Shown here: positions 16,215-29,224 of the stretch, one piece after another
How the letters are laid out: every line of letters begins with the position of its first letter
How positions within the stretch are numbered: the first letter of the stretch is position 1
DNA from: Hydrogenophaga sp.
GTDB taxonomy: Bacteria > Pseudomonadota > Gammaproteobacteria > Burkholderiales > Burkholderiaceae_C
NCBI RefSeq assembly: GCF_018780385.1
Contig: NZ_JADMJO010000003.1
Location: 124,001-188,000 of the forward strand
Length of the DNA: 64,000 nt
Direction of reading: 5' to 3'
The notes under the pieces: generated by a model
The model's database searches: none
What the model saw: the letters and a program-made list of their open reading frames with translations, nothing else
What the model was told of the DNA's origin: nothing
Made by a program: the position numbers and the translations under genes

Positions 16215-16837
16215 GTTTGATCCCCAAAAAAGGCACTGTTTATGTTGTCGATGATGACGAGGCGGTGCGCGACTCACTTCAATGGCTGCTCGAAGGCAAG
16301 GACTTCCGGGTCCGCTGCTTCGAATCGGCCGAGGCCTTCCTCAGCCGCTACGACGCCCGCGAGGTGGCTTGCCTCATCGCCGACATCCGCATGGGCGGCA
16401 TGACCGGCATGGAGCTGCAAGAGCGGCTGATCGAACGACAATCGCCTTTGCCCATCGTCTTCATCACCGGCCACGGCGACGTGCCGATGGCTGTGGAATC
16501 CATGAAGAAGGGCGCGCTGGACTTCATTCAGAAGCCGTTCAAGGAAGACCAGCTCGTCACGCTGGTCGAGCGCATGCTTGAGCACGCGCGTGAAGCCTTC
16601 ACCACGCACCAGCAAGCGGTGAGCCGCGACGCTCTACTCTCCAAGCTCACCAGCCGCGAAGCCCAGGTGCTCGAACGCATCGTCGCCGGCCGGCTGAACA
16701 AGCAGATTGCCGACGATCTGGGCATCAGCATCAAGACGGTGGAGGCGCATCGCGCCAACATCATGGAAAAACTCGGTGCCAACACCGTGGCCGACCTGCT
16801 CAAGATCGCGCTGGGACAGGCCCCGGCCAAGGCCTGA
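16211..16837 (+). CDS. FixJ/NarL-type response regulator
   Basis: 208 residues. The receiver domain (VYVVDDDEAVRDSL, phosphoacceptor Asp58 in IADIRMGGMTG, Lys in IQKPFKED) spans residues 8-120. A LuxR-type DNA-binding domain (LTSREAQVLERIVAGRLNKQ, then ISIKTVEAHR) spans 140-200. It overlaps the upstream kinase by four bases. Receiver type and output place it in the FixJ/TodT/StyR group. Likely targets are its own region and perhaps the divergent PDH operon, which is inference from position only. Confidence 0.92.
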   Translation: MSLIPKKGTVYVVDDDEAVRDSLQWLLEGKDFRVRCFESAEAFLSRYDAREVACLIADIRMGGMTGMELQERLIERQSPLPIVFITGHGDVPMAVESMKKGALDFIQKPFKEDQLVTLVERMLEHAREAFTTHQQAVSRDALLSKLTSREAQVLERIVAGRLNKQIADDLGISIKTVEAHRANIMEKLGANTVADLLKIALGQAPAKA

Positions 16838-16861
16838 CGCCCCTCACCAACACACCCGATC

Positions 16862-16890
16862 AACGCCCGCCCTTCCCGGCGGGCGTTTCC
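16862..16890 (+). terminator. terminator-like hairpin after the FixJ-type gene
   Basis: Perfect 10-bp stem, 16862-16871 with 16878-16887, loop CTTCCC. It is followed by only a short T run, so it may be a weak terminator; folD starts 26 bases on. Confidence 0.5.
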
Positions 16891-16915
16891 ATTTCAACCG
16901 CAGCCCGAACACCCC

Positions 16916-17767
16916 ATGACCGCACAACTCATCGACGGCAACGCCCTCTCCCGCCAACTTCGCGCCGACGTGACCGCACGGGTCACCGCCCTGAAAGCGC
17001 GTGGCATCACGCCGGGTCTGGCGGTGATCCTGGTGGGCGAGAACGCGGCGTCGCAGGTGTATGTGCGCAACAAGGTCAAGGCCTGCGAAGACACCGGCAT
17101 GCATTCCGTGCTGGAGCGTTGGCCCGCCACCATGACCGAGGCAGAACTGCTGGCGCGCGTGGACGCGCTCAATGCCGACGCCACCATCCACGGCATCCTG
17201 GTGCAGCTGCCATTGCCGGCGCACATTGATGCACAGAAGGTGATCGAGGCGATCTCGCCCGCCAAGGACGTCGATGGCTTTCACATCGCCAGCGCCGGCG
17301 CGCTCATGACCGGCATGCCAGGCTTCTGGCCCTGCACACCCTACGGCTGCATGAAGATGCTGGAGAGCATCGGCTACGGGCTCAAGGGCAAACACGCGGT
17401 GGTGATCGGCCGCAGCAACATCGTCGGCAAGCCGATGGCGCTCATGCTGCTGCAGCAGAACGCCACGGTCACCATCTGCCACAGCGGCACCCCGGATCTC
17501 AAGGCCATGACACTGCAGGCCGACGTGATCGTGGCCGCTGTGGGCAAGCGCAATGTGCTCACGGCCGACATGGTCAAGCCTGGAGCCGTGGTGATCGACG
17601 TGGGCATGAACCGCAACGACGAAGGCAAGCTGTGCGGCGATGTGGACTTTGAAGGGGTGCGGCAAGTCGCCGGCTGGATCACCCCCGTGCCCGGTGGTGT
17701 GGGCCCCATGACCATCACCATGCTGATGGTCAACACCCTCGAATCAGCCGAACGCCTGGTCGCTTAA
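16916..17767 (+). CDS. folD: bifunctional methylenetetrahydrofolate dehydrogenase/cyclohydrolase
   Basis: 283 residues, usual FolD length. Interconverts 5,10-methylene-, methenyl- and 10-formyl-tetrahydrofolate with NADP+. The catalytic Tyr-Lys region reads [17 protein letters not shown] near residue 44. The segment [14 protein letters not shown] and the NADP-binding [17 protein letters not shown] near residue 165 are both present. The C-terminus is [16 protein letters not shown]. Its stop overlaps by three bases the stop of the convergent DUF4149 gene. Confidence 0.97.
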   Translation: MTAQLIDGNALSRQLRADVTARVTALKARGITPGLAVILVGENAASQVYVRNKVKACEDTGMHSVLERWPATMTEAELLARVDALNADATIHGILVQLPLPAHIDAQKVIEAISPAKDVDGFHIASAGALMTGMPGFWPCTPYGCMKMLESIGYGLKGKHAVVIGRSNIVGKPMALMLLQQNATVTICHSGTPDLKAMTLQADVIVAAVGKRNVLTADMVKPGAVVIDVGMNRNDEGKLCGDVDFEGVRQVAGWITPVPGGVGPMTITMLMVNTLESAERLVA

Positions 17768-18222
17768 ACCGCTTGGGTGCGTGGCGCGCTGAGACGCCAC
17801 AACACGGCGCCAGCGCACAGCCACTGACCCAGCACCATCACGGTGCCCAAGCCGTGCCACAGGCGCAGGCTGCCACCGCTGGCGCGTGCGGTGACGATGT
17901 TCTGGGCCACGCCGAACTCCTGCACGATTGCGAGCAGCATCGCGAACAGCACGAAGCCCATGGTGGTGACGGCAGCGGGCGCGACAGCAGCGCCCTCACC
18001 GCGCCAGCGGCGCAGGATCAGCAGCAGCACCAACCCCAACACGAGGCCGGCCCAGCATTGCAGCGAGAAGATCTTCGCAGCCACAGGCCCGGCCACTGCG
18101 GGGCCGGCCACTGCGGGGCTGCCCAACGTGGCAAAGAGCAGCGGAACCGCGAGAAAACTGAGTGCCGAGAGACCGCCCCACCACAAGGCGGCGACGAAAA
18201 CGGCGAGCCGTTGCAGCGGCAT
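17764..18222 (-). CDS. DUF4149 integral membrane protein
   Basis: 152 residues with about four hydrophobic helices ([47 protein letters not shown] and [15 protein letters not shown]). It resembles the DUF4149 family encoded after greA in Burkholderiales; function unknown. Its start overlaps the greA stop by one base (TGATG), so translation is probably coupled. [11 protein letters not shown] repeat in the first loop derives from a 15-base tandem repeat at about 18086-18117. Confidence 0.75.
   Translation of the reverse strand: MPLQRLAVFVAALWWGGLSALSFLAVPLLFATLGSPAVAGPAVAGPVAAKIFSLQCWAGLVLGLVLLLILRRWRGEGAAVAPAAVTTMGFVLFAMLLAIVQEFGVAQNIVTARASGGSLRLWHGLGTVMVLGQWLCAGAVLWRLSAPRTQAV
18086..18117. 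repeat. 15-base tandem duplication in the DUF4149 gene
   Basis: Two near-identical copies of GGCCGGCCACTGCGG (the first differs by one base), in frame, giving two PAVAG units. Possible slippage site. Confidence 0.6.
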
Positions 18223-18698
18223 CAGGCGTAGCGCACGGCCACGATCTCGAAGCGCTTGGTACCACTCGGCGCCTGCACCTCGGCCACATCACCCTCTTCC
18301 TTGCCGATCAGCGCGCGTGCGATCGGGCTGCCAATGTTCACCAGCCCGAGCTTGAGGTCGGCCTCGTCTTCGCCCACGATCTGATAAGTGACGGCCGCTC
18401 CGCTGGCTTCGTCTTCCAGTTCCACCGTGGCGCCAAACACCACCTTGCCGCCCGCATCCACCGCGGTCGGGTCGATGATCTGCGCGGCCGAGAGCTTGCC
18501 CTCGATCTCGGCAATGCGACCTTCAATGAAGCCCTGGCGATCCTTGGCAGCGTCGTACTCGGCGTTTTCACTCAGATCGCCCTGCGCGCGCGCTTCGGCA
18601 ATCGCGTTGATCACCCAGGGGCGGTCCACGGTCTTCAGGCGGTGAAGCTCCTCCTTGAGTTTTTCAGCGCCGCGCTTGGTGATGGGTAGGGTGGCCAT
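18222..18698 (-). CDS. greA: transcription elongation factor GreA
   Basis: 158 residues, the standard length. An N-terminal coiled coil carries the acidic tip ([16 protein letters not shown], residues 40-55) that enters the RNA polymerase secondary channel to stimulate cleavage of backtracked RNA. The C-terminal FKBP-like domain follows. The start at [14 protein letters not shown] is the family start; 17 open codons upstream are ignored. It lies downstream of carB behind a probable terminator and so may have its own promoter. Confidence 0.97.
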   Translation of the reverse strand: MATLPITKRGAEKLKEELHRLKTVDRPWVINAIAEARAQGDLSENAEYDAAKDRQGFIEGRIAEIEGKLSAAQIIDPTAVDAGGKVVFGATVELEDEASGAAVTYQIVGEDEADLKLGLVNIGSPIARALIGKEEGDVAEVQAPSGTKRFEIVAVRYA

Positions 18699-18751
18699 GT
18701 GGTGCTCCGGAAGTCGGGAATGCAGCAGTCTTCGTCGTGTCTGCGTCAATA

Positions 18752-18785
18752 CAAAAGGAAACCGCCGAGCGTTGCCGGTCGGCGG
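18752..18785 (-). terminator. probable carB terminator
   Basis: Stem 18779-18785 with 18762-18768 (CCGCCGA/TCGGCGG), 10-base loop. It is followed on the minus strand by TTTCCTTTTG. The 7-bp stem makes it moderate. Confidence 0.5.
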
Positions 18786-18850
18786 TGTACTGTGTCGAAT
18801 TATGCCCCGGGCAAGCCCGAGGGTTCAACCGGGAAGAACCCGGATCGGGC

Positions 18851-22096
<3,246 letters not shown>

Positions 22097-22133
22097 GGTT
22101 CGCGGTGGGTGTGCGCAGGGTCGGAGAGATCTC

Positions 22134-22496
22134 TCAGGCCTGGCGCTGGGTATCCAGTGTGTTCAGCAAGGCCTGCAGTCGCTCGGCCGGCACATTTTTC
22201 TGCATCAGCTGCAGCAGGCCGTCGCCTTCGATCAGGGGACGCAGCACCTCGACTTCAGCGTCGTAAAAGCGCGCGTCCCAGGCAGCCAGTTCGGTGTTGA
22301 AGGTCTCATCGTCCCAGGTCTTGCCCTTGGCCAACAGCGTCACCAGCGGCATGGCCTTGTTTTCCAGAAACGCCTTGCGGTAGGGCTTCTGCGCCCAGCG
22401 CTGGGCGAACCACTCCTTGTGCGGAGCCGCCAGCGTCAGCATGCGCTTGCTGATGGCTTTCTCGATGGAGAACACTGGAAAACTGAAGAGCTTCAT
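22134..22496 (-). CDS. uncharacterised protein between carA and carB
   Basis: 120 residues, soluble and charged, starting [20 protein letters not shown]. No signal peptide or known motif; I do not recognise the family. It has several Trp-containing segments ([32 protein letters not shown]). Ten bases separate it from carA and 37 from carB, so it is inside the operon. The opening extends 53 codons further upstream but overlaps carA. It may be a small partner or regulator of CPSase, or simply hitchhiking; the sequence alone gives no function. Confidence 0.75.
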   Translation of the reverse strand: MKLFSFPVFSIEKAISKRMLTLAAPHKEWFAQRWAQKPYRKAFLENKAMPLVTLLAKGKTWDDETFNTELAAWDARFYDAEVEVLRPLIEGDGLLQLMQKNVPAERLQALLNTLDTQRQA

Positions 22497-22506
22497 TGCG
22501 ACGGCC

Positions 22507-23673
22507 TCAGGCGGTAGCGGGCACGCGGGCCTGCATGAGATCGATGAAACGGTCGAACAGGTAGCCGATGTCGTGCGGGCCGGGCGAAGCCTCGGGGTGG
22601 CCCTGGAAGCAGAACGCGGGCTTGTCGGTGCGGGCCAGCCCCTGAAGCGTGCCATCGAACAGGCTCAGGTGCGTGGCGCGCAGCGTGGCCGGCAGGTTTT
22701 TCTCATCCACCGCGAAGCCGTGGTTCTGGCTGGTGATGGAGACGCGGCCGTTGTCGAGGTCTTTCACCGGGTGGTTGGCACCGTGGTGGCCGAACTTCAT
22801 CTTGAAGGTCTTGGCGCCGCTGGCCAGCGCCAGGATCTGGTGGCCCAGGCAGATACCGAAAGTGGGCACGCCCGCTTCGATGATCTCGCGCGTGGCGGCG
22901 ATCGCGTAGTCGCAAGGCTCCGGGTCGCCCGGGCCGTTGGAGAGGAACACGCCGTTGGGCTTGAGCTTGAACACGTCGGAGGCGGGCGTCTGTGCTGGCA
23001 CCACGGTGATCTTGCAGCCGCGTTGCGCCAACATGCGCAGGATGTTGTACTTCACGCCGAAGTCGTAAGCCACCACATGGAAACGCGGCGCGATCTGCTC
23101 GCCGTAGCCGAAGCCGAGTTGCCACTCGGTCTGCGTCCAGGCGTAAGGTGCGGAGGCCGAGACCACCTTGGCCAGGTCTTGGCCGGCCATGTTGGGTGCG
23201 GCTTTCGCGGCGGCCACGGCCGCGGCGCGGTGAGCCTCGGTGATGGTGGCGCCGGCGGGCAGAGCCACGATGCAGCCGTTCTGTGCGCCGTGGGTGCGCA
23301 AGCGGCGCGTGAGGGCCCGGGTGTCGAGGTCGGCAATGGCGACCGTGCCTTCGCGCTGCAGGTAGTGCGAGAGGGTTTCGGTGCTGCGGAAGTTGGAGGC
23401 CAGCAGGGGCAGGTCTTTGATGATCAGGCCAGCGGCGTGGATGCGGCTGGCTTCGACGTCTTCGGCGTTGATGCCGGTGTTGCCGATGTGCGGATACGTG
23501 AGGGTCACGATCTGCTGGCAGTAACTCGGATCGGTGAGGATTTCCTGGTAGCCGGTGAGCGAGGTGTTGAACACGACCTCACCCGTGGTCTGACCGGTGG
23601 CGCCGATGGAGACGCCTGTAAAGACCGTGCCGTCGGCGAGCGCGAGAAGGGCTTTCGGGTGGACGGGAAGCAC
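22507..23673 (-). CDS. carA: carbamoyl-phosphate synthase small subunit
   Basis: 388 residues, glutaminase subunit supplying ammonia to CarB. The C-terminal class I amidotransferase domain holds the nucleophile Cys in [13 protein letters not shown] and the His-Glu pair in [13 protein letters not shown]. The N-terminal domain starts [19 protein letters not shown]. The GTG start (with GGAG eight bases earlier) fits family alignments; an ATG 27 codons upstream would add an Arg-rich tail not seen in CarA. Confidence 0.94.
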   Translation of the reverse strand: MLPVHPKALLALADGTVFTGVSIGATGQTTGEVVFNTSLTGYQEILTDPSYCQQIVTLTYPHIGNTGINAEDVEASRIHAAGLIIKDLPLLASNFRSTETLSHYLQREGTVAIADLDTRALTRRLRTHGAQNGCIVALPAGATITEAHRAAAVAAAKAAPNMAGQDLAKVVSASAPYAWTQTEWQLGFGYGEQIAPRFHVVAYDFGVKYNILRMLAQRGCKITVVPAQTPASDVFKLKPNGVFLSNGPGDPEPCDYAIAATREIIEAGVPTFGICLGHQILALASGAKTFKMKFGHHGANHPVKDLDNGRVSITSQNHGFAVDEKNLPATLRATHLSLFDGTLQGLARTDKPAFCFQGHPEASPGPHDIGYLFDRFIDLMQARVPATA

Positions 23674-23837
23674 GGATGGGACTCCAGAAGTGGGGCGAAA
23701 CGCAGGCCACCGGCGGTTGGTGCCGCGCAGGCTTCGCACCCGCCCTGCCCTCACTTTCTGGGGACTCGGACGGAAGGAAACCTGGGGTGAGGAACCGGGG
23801 TAAGCGCGCGTCGCGCTGATTGCGGGTAAACCCCGGA

Positions 23838-23843
23838 ATTATA
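23838..23843 (-). promoter_or_regulatory. candidate carA -10 element overlapping the trmH stop codon
   Basis: Perfect TATAAT on the minus strand, sharing its TAA with the stop of the upstream methyltransferase gene. No good -35 is visible at 16-18 bases. It would give a leader of about 160 bases, long enough for pyrimidine-responsive control. Confidence 0.4.
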
Positions 23844-24618
23844 TGCTGGCCTCACGCTCCGCCGCGCTCGCGTGCAGGCAGATGGCGGCAGCGGCAGCCA
23901 CGTTGAGCGACTCTTCACCACCTGGTTGCGCAATGCGCACCGACTGCGCGGCCATGGATTCCAACGCCGCACTCACGCCCTGCCCTTCGTGCCCAAGCAC
24001 CCAGGCGCACGGCCAGGGCAGCGCTGCGCGATGCAACAGATCGCCCTGGTGCGAGCTGGTCACCAGCAGCGGAACCTCCAGCGCGGCGAGATCGCCCACC
24101 GACAGGCCTTCCACAAGGCGCAAGGCAAAGTGCGCTCCCATGCCCGCGCGCAACACCTTGGGCGACCAGAGCGCGGCCGTGCCCTTGAGCGCGAGCACCT
24201 GGTCAAAACCGAAGGCAGCCGCGCTGCGCAGGATCGAACCCACGTTACCGGCGTCCTGCAGGCAGTCCAGTACCACGGCGGCCTGGCCCGCAGCCAGGGC
24301 AGTGGTTTTGGGCAGGTCCCACACGAAGCCCACACCGGCAGGCGATTCCAGTCCGCTGATGGTGGCCATGAGTGCGCGCGGCACCGTCACATTGTGGTCG
24401 GACGCGTCGCGAAAGTCGTGCGGGGCCTGGGCCCAGGCGTCCTCGGTGAACACGGCCATGGCGGGCCGGTGACCACGCGCAAGCAAGGCCCGGCAAAGGT
24501 GGTCACCTTCAAGCCAGACCTGTTCCTGCTTGCGGTAGGCCGTGTTGTCCTGCGCGAGCACGCGCAGGCGCTTGAGCAGCGGGTTGTCGCGCGAGGTGAT
24601 GGCGGTGGGTTCACTCAT
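23839..24618 (-). CDS. TrmH/SpoU-family RNA 2'-O-methyltransferase
   Basis: 259 residues. An N-terminal RNA-binding substrate domain ([21 protein letters not shown]) precedes the SPOUT knot domain with its three motifs: [21 protein letters not shown] near residue 118, LGHEGQGVS near residue 207 and [16 protein letters not shown] near residue 233. It methylates rRNA or tRNA 2'-OH groups with SAM; the exact target (RlmB-like or other) cannot be read from the sequence. It overlaps the rnhB end by eight bases and is the last gene of the lpx block. Confidence 0.9.
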   Translation of the reverse strand: MSEPTAITSRDNPLLKRLRVLAQDNTAYRKQEQVWLEGDHLCRALLARGHRPAMAVFTEDAWAQAPHDFRDASDHNVTVPRALMATISGLESPAGVGFVWDLPKTTALAAGQAAVVLDCLQDAGNVGSILRSAAAFGFDQVLALKGTAALWSPKVLRAGMGAHFALRLVEGLSVGDLAALEVPLLVTSSHQGDLLHRAALPWPCAWVLGHEGQGVSAALESMAAQSVRIAQPGGEESLNVAAAAAICLHASAAEREASI

Positions 24619-25261
24619 TGGGATGTGCTCCGGTCAACACGGCATTGGCGAGCACCCGCGCCACCGGCGCGAACGTTCGCCGATGCATCGGCAACGCCCC
24701 ATGCTCCTGCAGCGCACGCAGGTGTTCGGCCGTGCCGTAACCCTTGTGGCGATCGAAGCCGTACTCGGGGTGCTGCAGATGCATCTCGCACAGCAGCCGG
24801 TCGCGCGTGACCTTGGCCAGGATGGACGCCGCGGAGATGCAGGGCACCAGCGCGTCGCCCGACACGATGGCCTCGGCCAGCACGTCCAGCGCGGGCAGGC
24901 GGTTGCCGTCTACCAGGACCTTGGTGGGTTTCAGGCGAAGCCCCAGCACCGCCCGGCGCATGGCCAACATGGTGGCCTGCAGGATGTTGAGCTGGTCGAT
25001 CTCCTCCACGGAGGCCTGCGCAACGCTGCAGCAGAGTGCCTTGGCGCGGATTTCGTCGTAAAGCCGCTCGCGGCGCAACGCGGTGAGCAATTTCGAATCG
25101 GCCAGCCCCTTGATGGGCGAGCGATCGTCCAGGATCACGGCCGCGGCCACCACCGGCCCGGCGAGCGGACCGCGCCCGGCTTCGTCCACGCCGGCCACCA
25201 GCCCGGGCACATCCCAGGCGAGGTGGGCCTGCTCAGCCTTCAAGAACTTTTTCGATCGCAT
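24611..25261 (-). CDS. rnhB: ribonuclease HII
   Basis: 216 residues. Removes ribonucleotides from DNA and RNA primers. Catalytic carboxylates are visible in [17 protein letters not shown] (Asp26, Glu27), with later conserved segments [11 protein letters not shown] and [15 protein letters not shown]. The ATG ([11 protein letters not shown]) overlaps the lpxB end by 29 bases; a TTG 18 bases on is an alternative start. It is translationally embedded between lpxB and the methyltransferase. Confidence 0.93.
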   Translation of the reverse strand: MRSKKFLKAEQAHLAWDVPGLVAGVDEAGRGPLAGPVVAAAVILDDRSPIKGLADSKLLTALRRERLYDEIRAKALCCSVAQASVEEIDQLNILQATMLAMRRAVLGLRLKPTKVLVDGNRLPALDVLAEAIVSGDALVPCISAASILAKVTRDRLLCEMHLQHPEYGFDRHKGYGTAEHLRALQEHGALPMHRRTFAPVARVLANAVLTGAHPNE

Positions 25262-26378
25262 CGGTGGCCAGTTGGGCGGTGTCGCGCCGCAAGGAGTGGT
25301 GCAGCGTGGTGAAGCGCTGTTGCAAGGCATTGATTCTCTCAGGCGCGTCGAGCCAGTCCAGCACGCTTTGAGCCAGCGCCTGGGGCGAGGCCGCCTCTTG
25401 CAGGAACTCGGGCACCACAAATTCGCCACATAGGATGTTGGGCAGGCCCACCCAGGGCTGCAGCTGCTTGCGCCGCATGATCTGCCACGACAGCCAGTTC
25501 ATGTTGTAGGCAATCACCATGGGGCGCTTGAACAGTGCCGCCTCCAGCGTGGCCGTGCCGCTGGCGATCAGGGTCACGTCGCAGGCGGCCAGCGCGGTGT
25601 GCGACTGGCCCGGGATCACCTGCAGCTCGGCACCCAGGCCTGCGCTGCGGGCTGCGCCTTCAATGCGCTCGCGCAGCGTCGGCACCGCGGGCACCACGAA
25701 ACGGATGCCTGGCCGCACGCTTCGCAGGCGCACGGCAGTCTCAAAGAACACTTGAGCGAGGTACTGCACTTCAGAGGCTCGGCTGCCCGGCAGGATGGCC
25801 ACCACGGTGTCTTCATCGCGCAGACCCAGGGCGACCCTGGCGGCAGCTCGGTCCGGCTCCAGCGGAATCACATTGGCCAAGGGGTGGCCAACGTAGGTCG
25901 AGGCGATGTCATGCCGGGCCAGCAGCTCGGGTTCAAACGGGAAAATGCACAGCACATGGTCGGCGCTGCGCCGGATTTTCTCGACCCGCTCTGCGCGCCA
26001 GGCCCAGACAGACGGACACACGAAATGCACGGTGCGCACGCCATTGGCCTTCAGGTTGGCTTCCAGATCCAGATTGAAGTCGGGTGCGTCGACGCCGATG
26101 AACACGTCGGGCCGGTCGGTGGACAACAGCCGCTGCTGCAGTTGCGCGCGAATCCCGACGATCTCCCGGTAATGGCGCAGCACCTCGACGTATCCGCGCA
26201 CCGCCAGTTTTTCGCTGGGCCACCAGGCCTCGAAACCTTGGGCTGCCATCTGCTGGCCGCCAATGCCGAACGACTTCAGATCTGCCCAGCGTTGCCGCAC
26301 ACCTCCGAGCAGCAAACCCGCCAGCAGATCACCTGACGTTTCGCCCGCCACCAGGGCAAAACGTTTTGGAGGCGTCAT
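25233..26378 (-). CDS. lpxB: lipid-A-disaccharide synthase
   Basis: 381 residues. Condenses UDP-2,3-diacylglucosamine with lipid X to form the lipid A disaccharide; peripheral inner membrane. GT-B-like family motifs are [15 protein letters not shown] at the N-terminus, [14 protein letters not shown] near residue 93, [15 protein letters not shown] near residue 120, and [12 protein letters not shown] near residue 195. It lies seven bases after lpxA. Confidence 0.97.
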   Translation of the reverse strand: MTPPKRFALVAGETSGDLLAGLLLGGVRQRWADLKSFGIGGQQMAAQGFEAWWPSEKLAVRGYVEVLRHYREIVGIRAQLQQRLLSTDRPDVFIGVDAPDFNLDLEANLKANGVRTVHFVCPSVWAWRAERVEKIRRSADHVLCIFPFEPELLARHDIASTYVGHPLANVIPLEPDRAAARVALGLRDEDTVVAILPGSRASEVQYLAQVFFETAVRLRSVRPGIRFVVPAVPTLRERIEGAARSAGLGAELQVIPGQSHTALAACDVTLIASGTATLEAALFKRPMVIAYNMNWLSWQIMRRKQLQPWVGLPNILCGEFVVPEFLQEAASPQALAQSVLDWLDAPERINALQQRFTTLHHSLRRDTAQLATDAIEKVLEG

Positions 26379-26385
26379 GTCGGGA

Positions 26386-27180
26386 TCAGCGCACGATGCC
26401 GCGCTGGGGCGACACCTGGCCCAGGAAATTCAACATCATCTCGACGTCGGGAGCAGCTTCAGGCGTCTTCTCAGTCAGTGCACGAATGCGGTCCACCGAC
26501 TGCTCGAGCTTGAGGTCTTCGCGGTACAGCGCCTTGTGCATGGCCTTCACGGCCGAAATGCGTTCCGTCGAAAAACCGCGACGGCGCAGACCTTCAAAGT
26601 TCATCGAACGTGCCTGGGCCGGCTGGCCCTGACACATCACGAACGGCGGCAGATCGGCGAAGAGCAGCGAACACATCGCCGTCATGGCGTGCGCACCCAC
26701 ACGCACGAACTGGTGCACCACGGTGAAGCCGCCGAGGATCACCCAGTCGTCCACCACCACGTGGCCCGCGAGCTGCGAGTTGTTGGCGAAGATGGTGTGG
26801 TTGCCCACGAGGCAGTCGTGCGCCAGATGCACGTAAGCCATGATCCAGTTGTCATTGCCGACCTGGGTCTTCGCGCGATCGCCGGGTGAGCCAATGTTGA
26901 AGGTGCAGAACTCACGCACGGTGTTGCGGTCGCCCATGACGAGCTCACAGGGTTCACCAGCGTATTTCTTGTCTTGCGGCACCGCGCCCAGCGAGTTGAA
27001 CTGGAAGATGCGGTTGTCGCGTCCGATGGTGGTGTGGCCCTCGATCACGCAATGCGCGCCGATGGTGGTACCCGCACCGACCTTGACGTTCGGGCCGATC
27101 ACGGTGTAGGGGCCGACTGCGACCGAGCTGTCGAGTTCGGCGGCCGGGTCCACCAATGCGGTGGGGTGGATCAGAGACAC
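26386..27180 (-). CDS. lpxA: acyl-ACP--UDP-N-acetylglucosamine O-acyltransferase
   Basis: 264 residues. First step of lipid A synthesis. A left-handed beta helix of hexapeptide repeats begins at [20 protein letters not shown], with the catalytic His in [16 protein letters not shown]-terminal helical domain follows. The gene starts 19 bases after fabZ. The order lpxD-fabZ-lpxA-lpxB is the conserved proteobacterial one. Confidence 0.97.
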   Translation of the reverse strand: MSLIHPTALVDPAAELDSSVAVGPYTVIGPNVKVGAGTTIGAHCVIEGHTTIGRDNRIFQFNSLGAVPQDKKYAGEPCELVMGDRNTVREFCTFNIGSPGDRAKTQVGNDNWIMAYVHLAHDCLVGNHTIFANNSQLAGHVVVDDWVILGGFTVVHQFVRVGAHAMTAMCSLLFADLPPFVMCQGQPAQARSMNFEGLRRRGFSTERISAVKAMHKALYREDLKLEQSVDRIRALTEKTPEAAPDVEMMLNFLGQVSPQRGIVR

Positions 27181-27199
27181 AAGGCGCCCTCCCCCACCG

Positions 27200-27640
27200 T
27201 CAGGCGATGGTGCGCATGGTGCACATCAGCTCGGCTTCGCACGCCACCTGCTCGCCCACGCGGGTGATGCCCTTGAACTTGAAGATACCGGCCTTCATGC
27301 GGTCCAGCGTCACGTCCATCACCAGCTGATCGCCCGGCTCCACCGGGCGCTTGAAACGCGCACCGTCGATGCCGGCGAAGTAGTACACCGTCTTGTCGTC
27401 CGGCGTCACGCCCAGGGTGTCGAAAGCCAGCAAGGCTGCGACTTGCGCCATGGCTTCAAGCATCAGCACACCCGGCATCACCGGGCGGTGCGGGAAGTGC
27501 CCGACGAAAAAGGGCTCGTTGATGGTCACGTTCTTGAGCGCCTTGATGCTCTTGCCTTTTTCAAGCTCCAGCACCCGATCCACCAGCAAGAACGGATAAC
27601 GGTGGGGCAATTGCTTGAGAATCTGGTGAATGTCCATCAT
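27200..27640 (-). CDS. fabZ: 3-hydroxyacyl-ACP dehydratase FabZ
   Basis: 146 residues, hot-dog fold. Dehydrates beta-hydroxyacyl-ACP. N-terminal [20 protein letters not shown], catalytic His in [23 protein letters not shown] (His, then Glu 14 residues later). Its first ATG overlaps the lpxD stop by four bases; a second ATG directly follows. A longer opening upstream lies inside lpxD and is rejected. Confidence 0.96.
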   Translation of the reverse strand: MMDIHQILKQLPHRYPFLLVDRVLELEKGKSIKALKNVTINEPFFVGHFPHRPVMPGVLMLEAMAQVAALLAFDTLGVTPDDKTVYYFAGIDGARFKRPVEPGDQLVMDVTLDRMKAGIFKFKGITRVGEQVACEAELMCTMRTIA

Positions 27641-28689
27641 GGCTTTGTGTTGTTCTGGAGGGCTTGTTCGATCGCGTGTTCCGCCACCTTGAGGCGTTCG
27701 CGAATGCGGTTGAGCTGCTTGAGGGACGCAGCATTTTTTTCCCACGTTGCATTGTCGTCGATGGGAAACATGCCGGTGTAGTGACCTGGTTTGAGCAGCG
27801 AGCGGGTGACGACCGAAGCCGCCGACACATGCACGCCGTCGGCCAGCTTCAAATGGCCCAGCACCACAGCGCCACCACCAATGGTGCAGCCGGTGCCAAT
27901 GGTGGCACTCCCAGCCACCCCCACACATCCGGCCATCGCCGTATGGGCGCCCACGTGCACGTTGTGGCCAATCTGGATCAGGTTATCGAGTTTCACGCCG
28001 TCCTCGATCACGGTGTCGTCCAGCGCGCCACGGTCGATGCAGGTGTTGGCGCCGATCTCGACGTCGTTGCCAATGCGCACAGCGCCCAGTTGCTCGATCT
28101 TGATCCATTGACCCTGGTGCGGAGCAAAGCCGAAACCGTCAGCGCCAATGACCGCGCCCGAATGCACCACACAACGCTCACCCAAGGTGCAGCGCTCACC
28201 CACCGTCACACGCGGGTGCAGCCGGGTTTGCGCACCCACATGCACATGCTCGCCGAGCACGCTGTGCGCCCCGATGCGAACGCCTGGGGCGATCCGAACG
28301 CCCGCAGCGATGACCACAAACGCACCAATATCGACGCCGGGCGCCAACTCGGCCGTTGGATGCACCACAGCGGTCGGATGGATGCCGGTTGGTGACGCGG
28401 GCGCATGCTCGCGTCGCCACCATTGGGTTAGGCGGGCAAAGTACAGGTAAGGATCGTCGGTGACGATGCACGCACCGCGCTTGCTGGCGGCACTGCGCAG
28501 CGACGGTGGAACGATCAGGCCGGCTGCGCGCGTGGTGGCGACTTGCGGCGCGTAGCGAGCGTGTGAAACAAAGGCCAGCGCATCGGGCTCAGCCGTGGCC
28601 AGCGGGGCGAGCCGGCGGATGGCCACGTCGGGTGAGCCGACGAGTTCACCACCGAGGGCTTCGACAATGGAGCCCAGTGGTCTCGACAC
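27637..28689 (-). CDS. lpxD: UDP-3-O-acylglucosamine N-acyltransferase
   Basis: 350 residues. Adds the second, N-linked acyl chain in lipid A assembly. An N-terminal uridine-binding domain (residues 1-100) precedes a hexapeptide-repeat beta helix ([20 protein letters not shown] onward, catalytic His in [13 protein letters not shown]). A C-terminal helix ([18 protein letters not shown]) follows. The start is GTG, with AGGAACC upstream; it lies 16 bases after skp. Confidence 0.95.
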   Translation of the reverse strand: MSRPLGSIVEALGGELVGSPDVAIRRLAPLATAEPDALAFVSHARYAPQVATTRAAGLIVPPSLRSAASKRGACIVTDDPYLYFARLTQWWRREHAPASPTGIHPTAVVHPTAELAPGVDIGAFVVIAAGVRIAPGVRIGAHSVLGEHVHVGAQTRLHPRVTVGERCTLGERCVVHSGAVIGADGFGFAPHQGQWIKIEQLGAVRIGNDVEIGANTCIDRGALDDTVIEDGVKLDNLIQIGHNVHVGAHTAMAGCVGVAGSATIGTGCTIGGGAVVLGHLKLADGVHVSAASVVTRSLLKPGHYTGMFPIDDNATWEKNAASLKQLNRIRERLKVAEHAIEQALQNNTKP

Positions 28690-28705
28690 ACCCGGTTCCT
28701 GCGGC

Positions 28706-29224
28706 TTACTTGCTGCCGTTCAAGCCGCTCAGCACCTTGTCGGTGATGTCGTGCTTGGGGTTGATGTAGACCGCTTCCTGGATGACCAGGTCGAACTTCT
28801 CTGCCTCGGCCACCTGACGGATGATGCGGTTGGCGCGTTCCAGAACGCTTTGCAGCTCTTCGTTCTTGCGCATGTTCAGGTCTTCCTGAAACTCGCGTTG
28901 CTTGCGCTGGAAGTCGCGATCTTGCTCCACGAGTTGCCGTTGGCGTGTAGTGCGCTGCCCCTCAGGCAGCGTGGGCGCTTCGCGCTCGAACTTCTCGGAC
29001 GCCGTCTTGAGTTGAGCCGCCAATGCCTGGACTTCTTTTTCGCGGCGGGAGAATTCCTGCTCGAGTTTGGTCTGGGCGGCCTTGGCCGAGTTGGAGTCGC
29101 GCAAGATGCGCTCCAGGTTCACGAAGCCGATGCGCAGGTCTTGCGCGGTAACGCCGAGCGTTGCAAGCCCCAAGGCCACAGCAACGAGCGTCTTGCGGTT
29201 GAACAGGCTGGTAAGTGTCTTCAT
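28706..29224 (-). CDS. skp: periplasmic chaperone Skp/OmpH
   Basis: 172 residues. The signal peptide ([28 protein letters not shown]) is followed by a long charged coiled coil (residues 45-130) typical of Skp, which holds unfolded outer-membrane proteins for BamA. The ATG overlaps the bamA stop by one base (TGATG), so translation is probably coupled; there is no clear Shine-Dalgarno. Confidence 0.92.
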   Translation of the reverse strand: MKTLTSLFNRKTLVAVALGLATLGVTAQDLRIGFVNLERILRDSNSAKAAQTKLEQEFSRREKEVQALAAQLKTASEKFEREAPTLPEGQRTTRQRQLVEQDRDFQRKQREFQEDLNMRKNEELQSVLERANRIIRQVAEAEKFDLVIQEAVYINPKHDITDKVLSGLNGSK

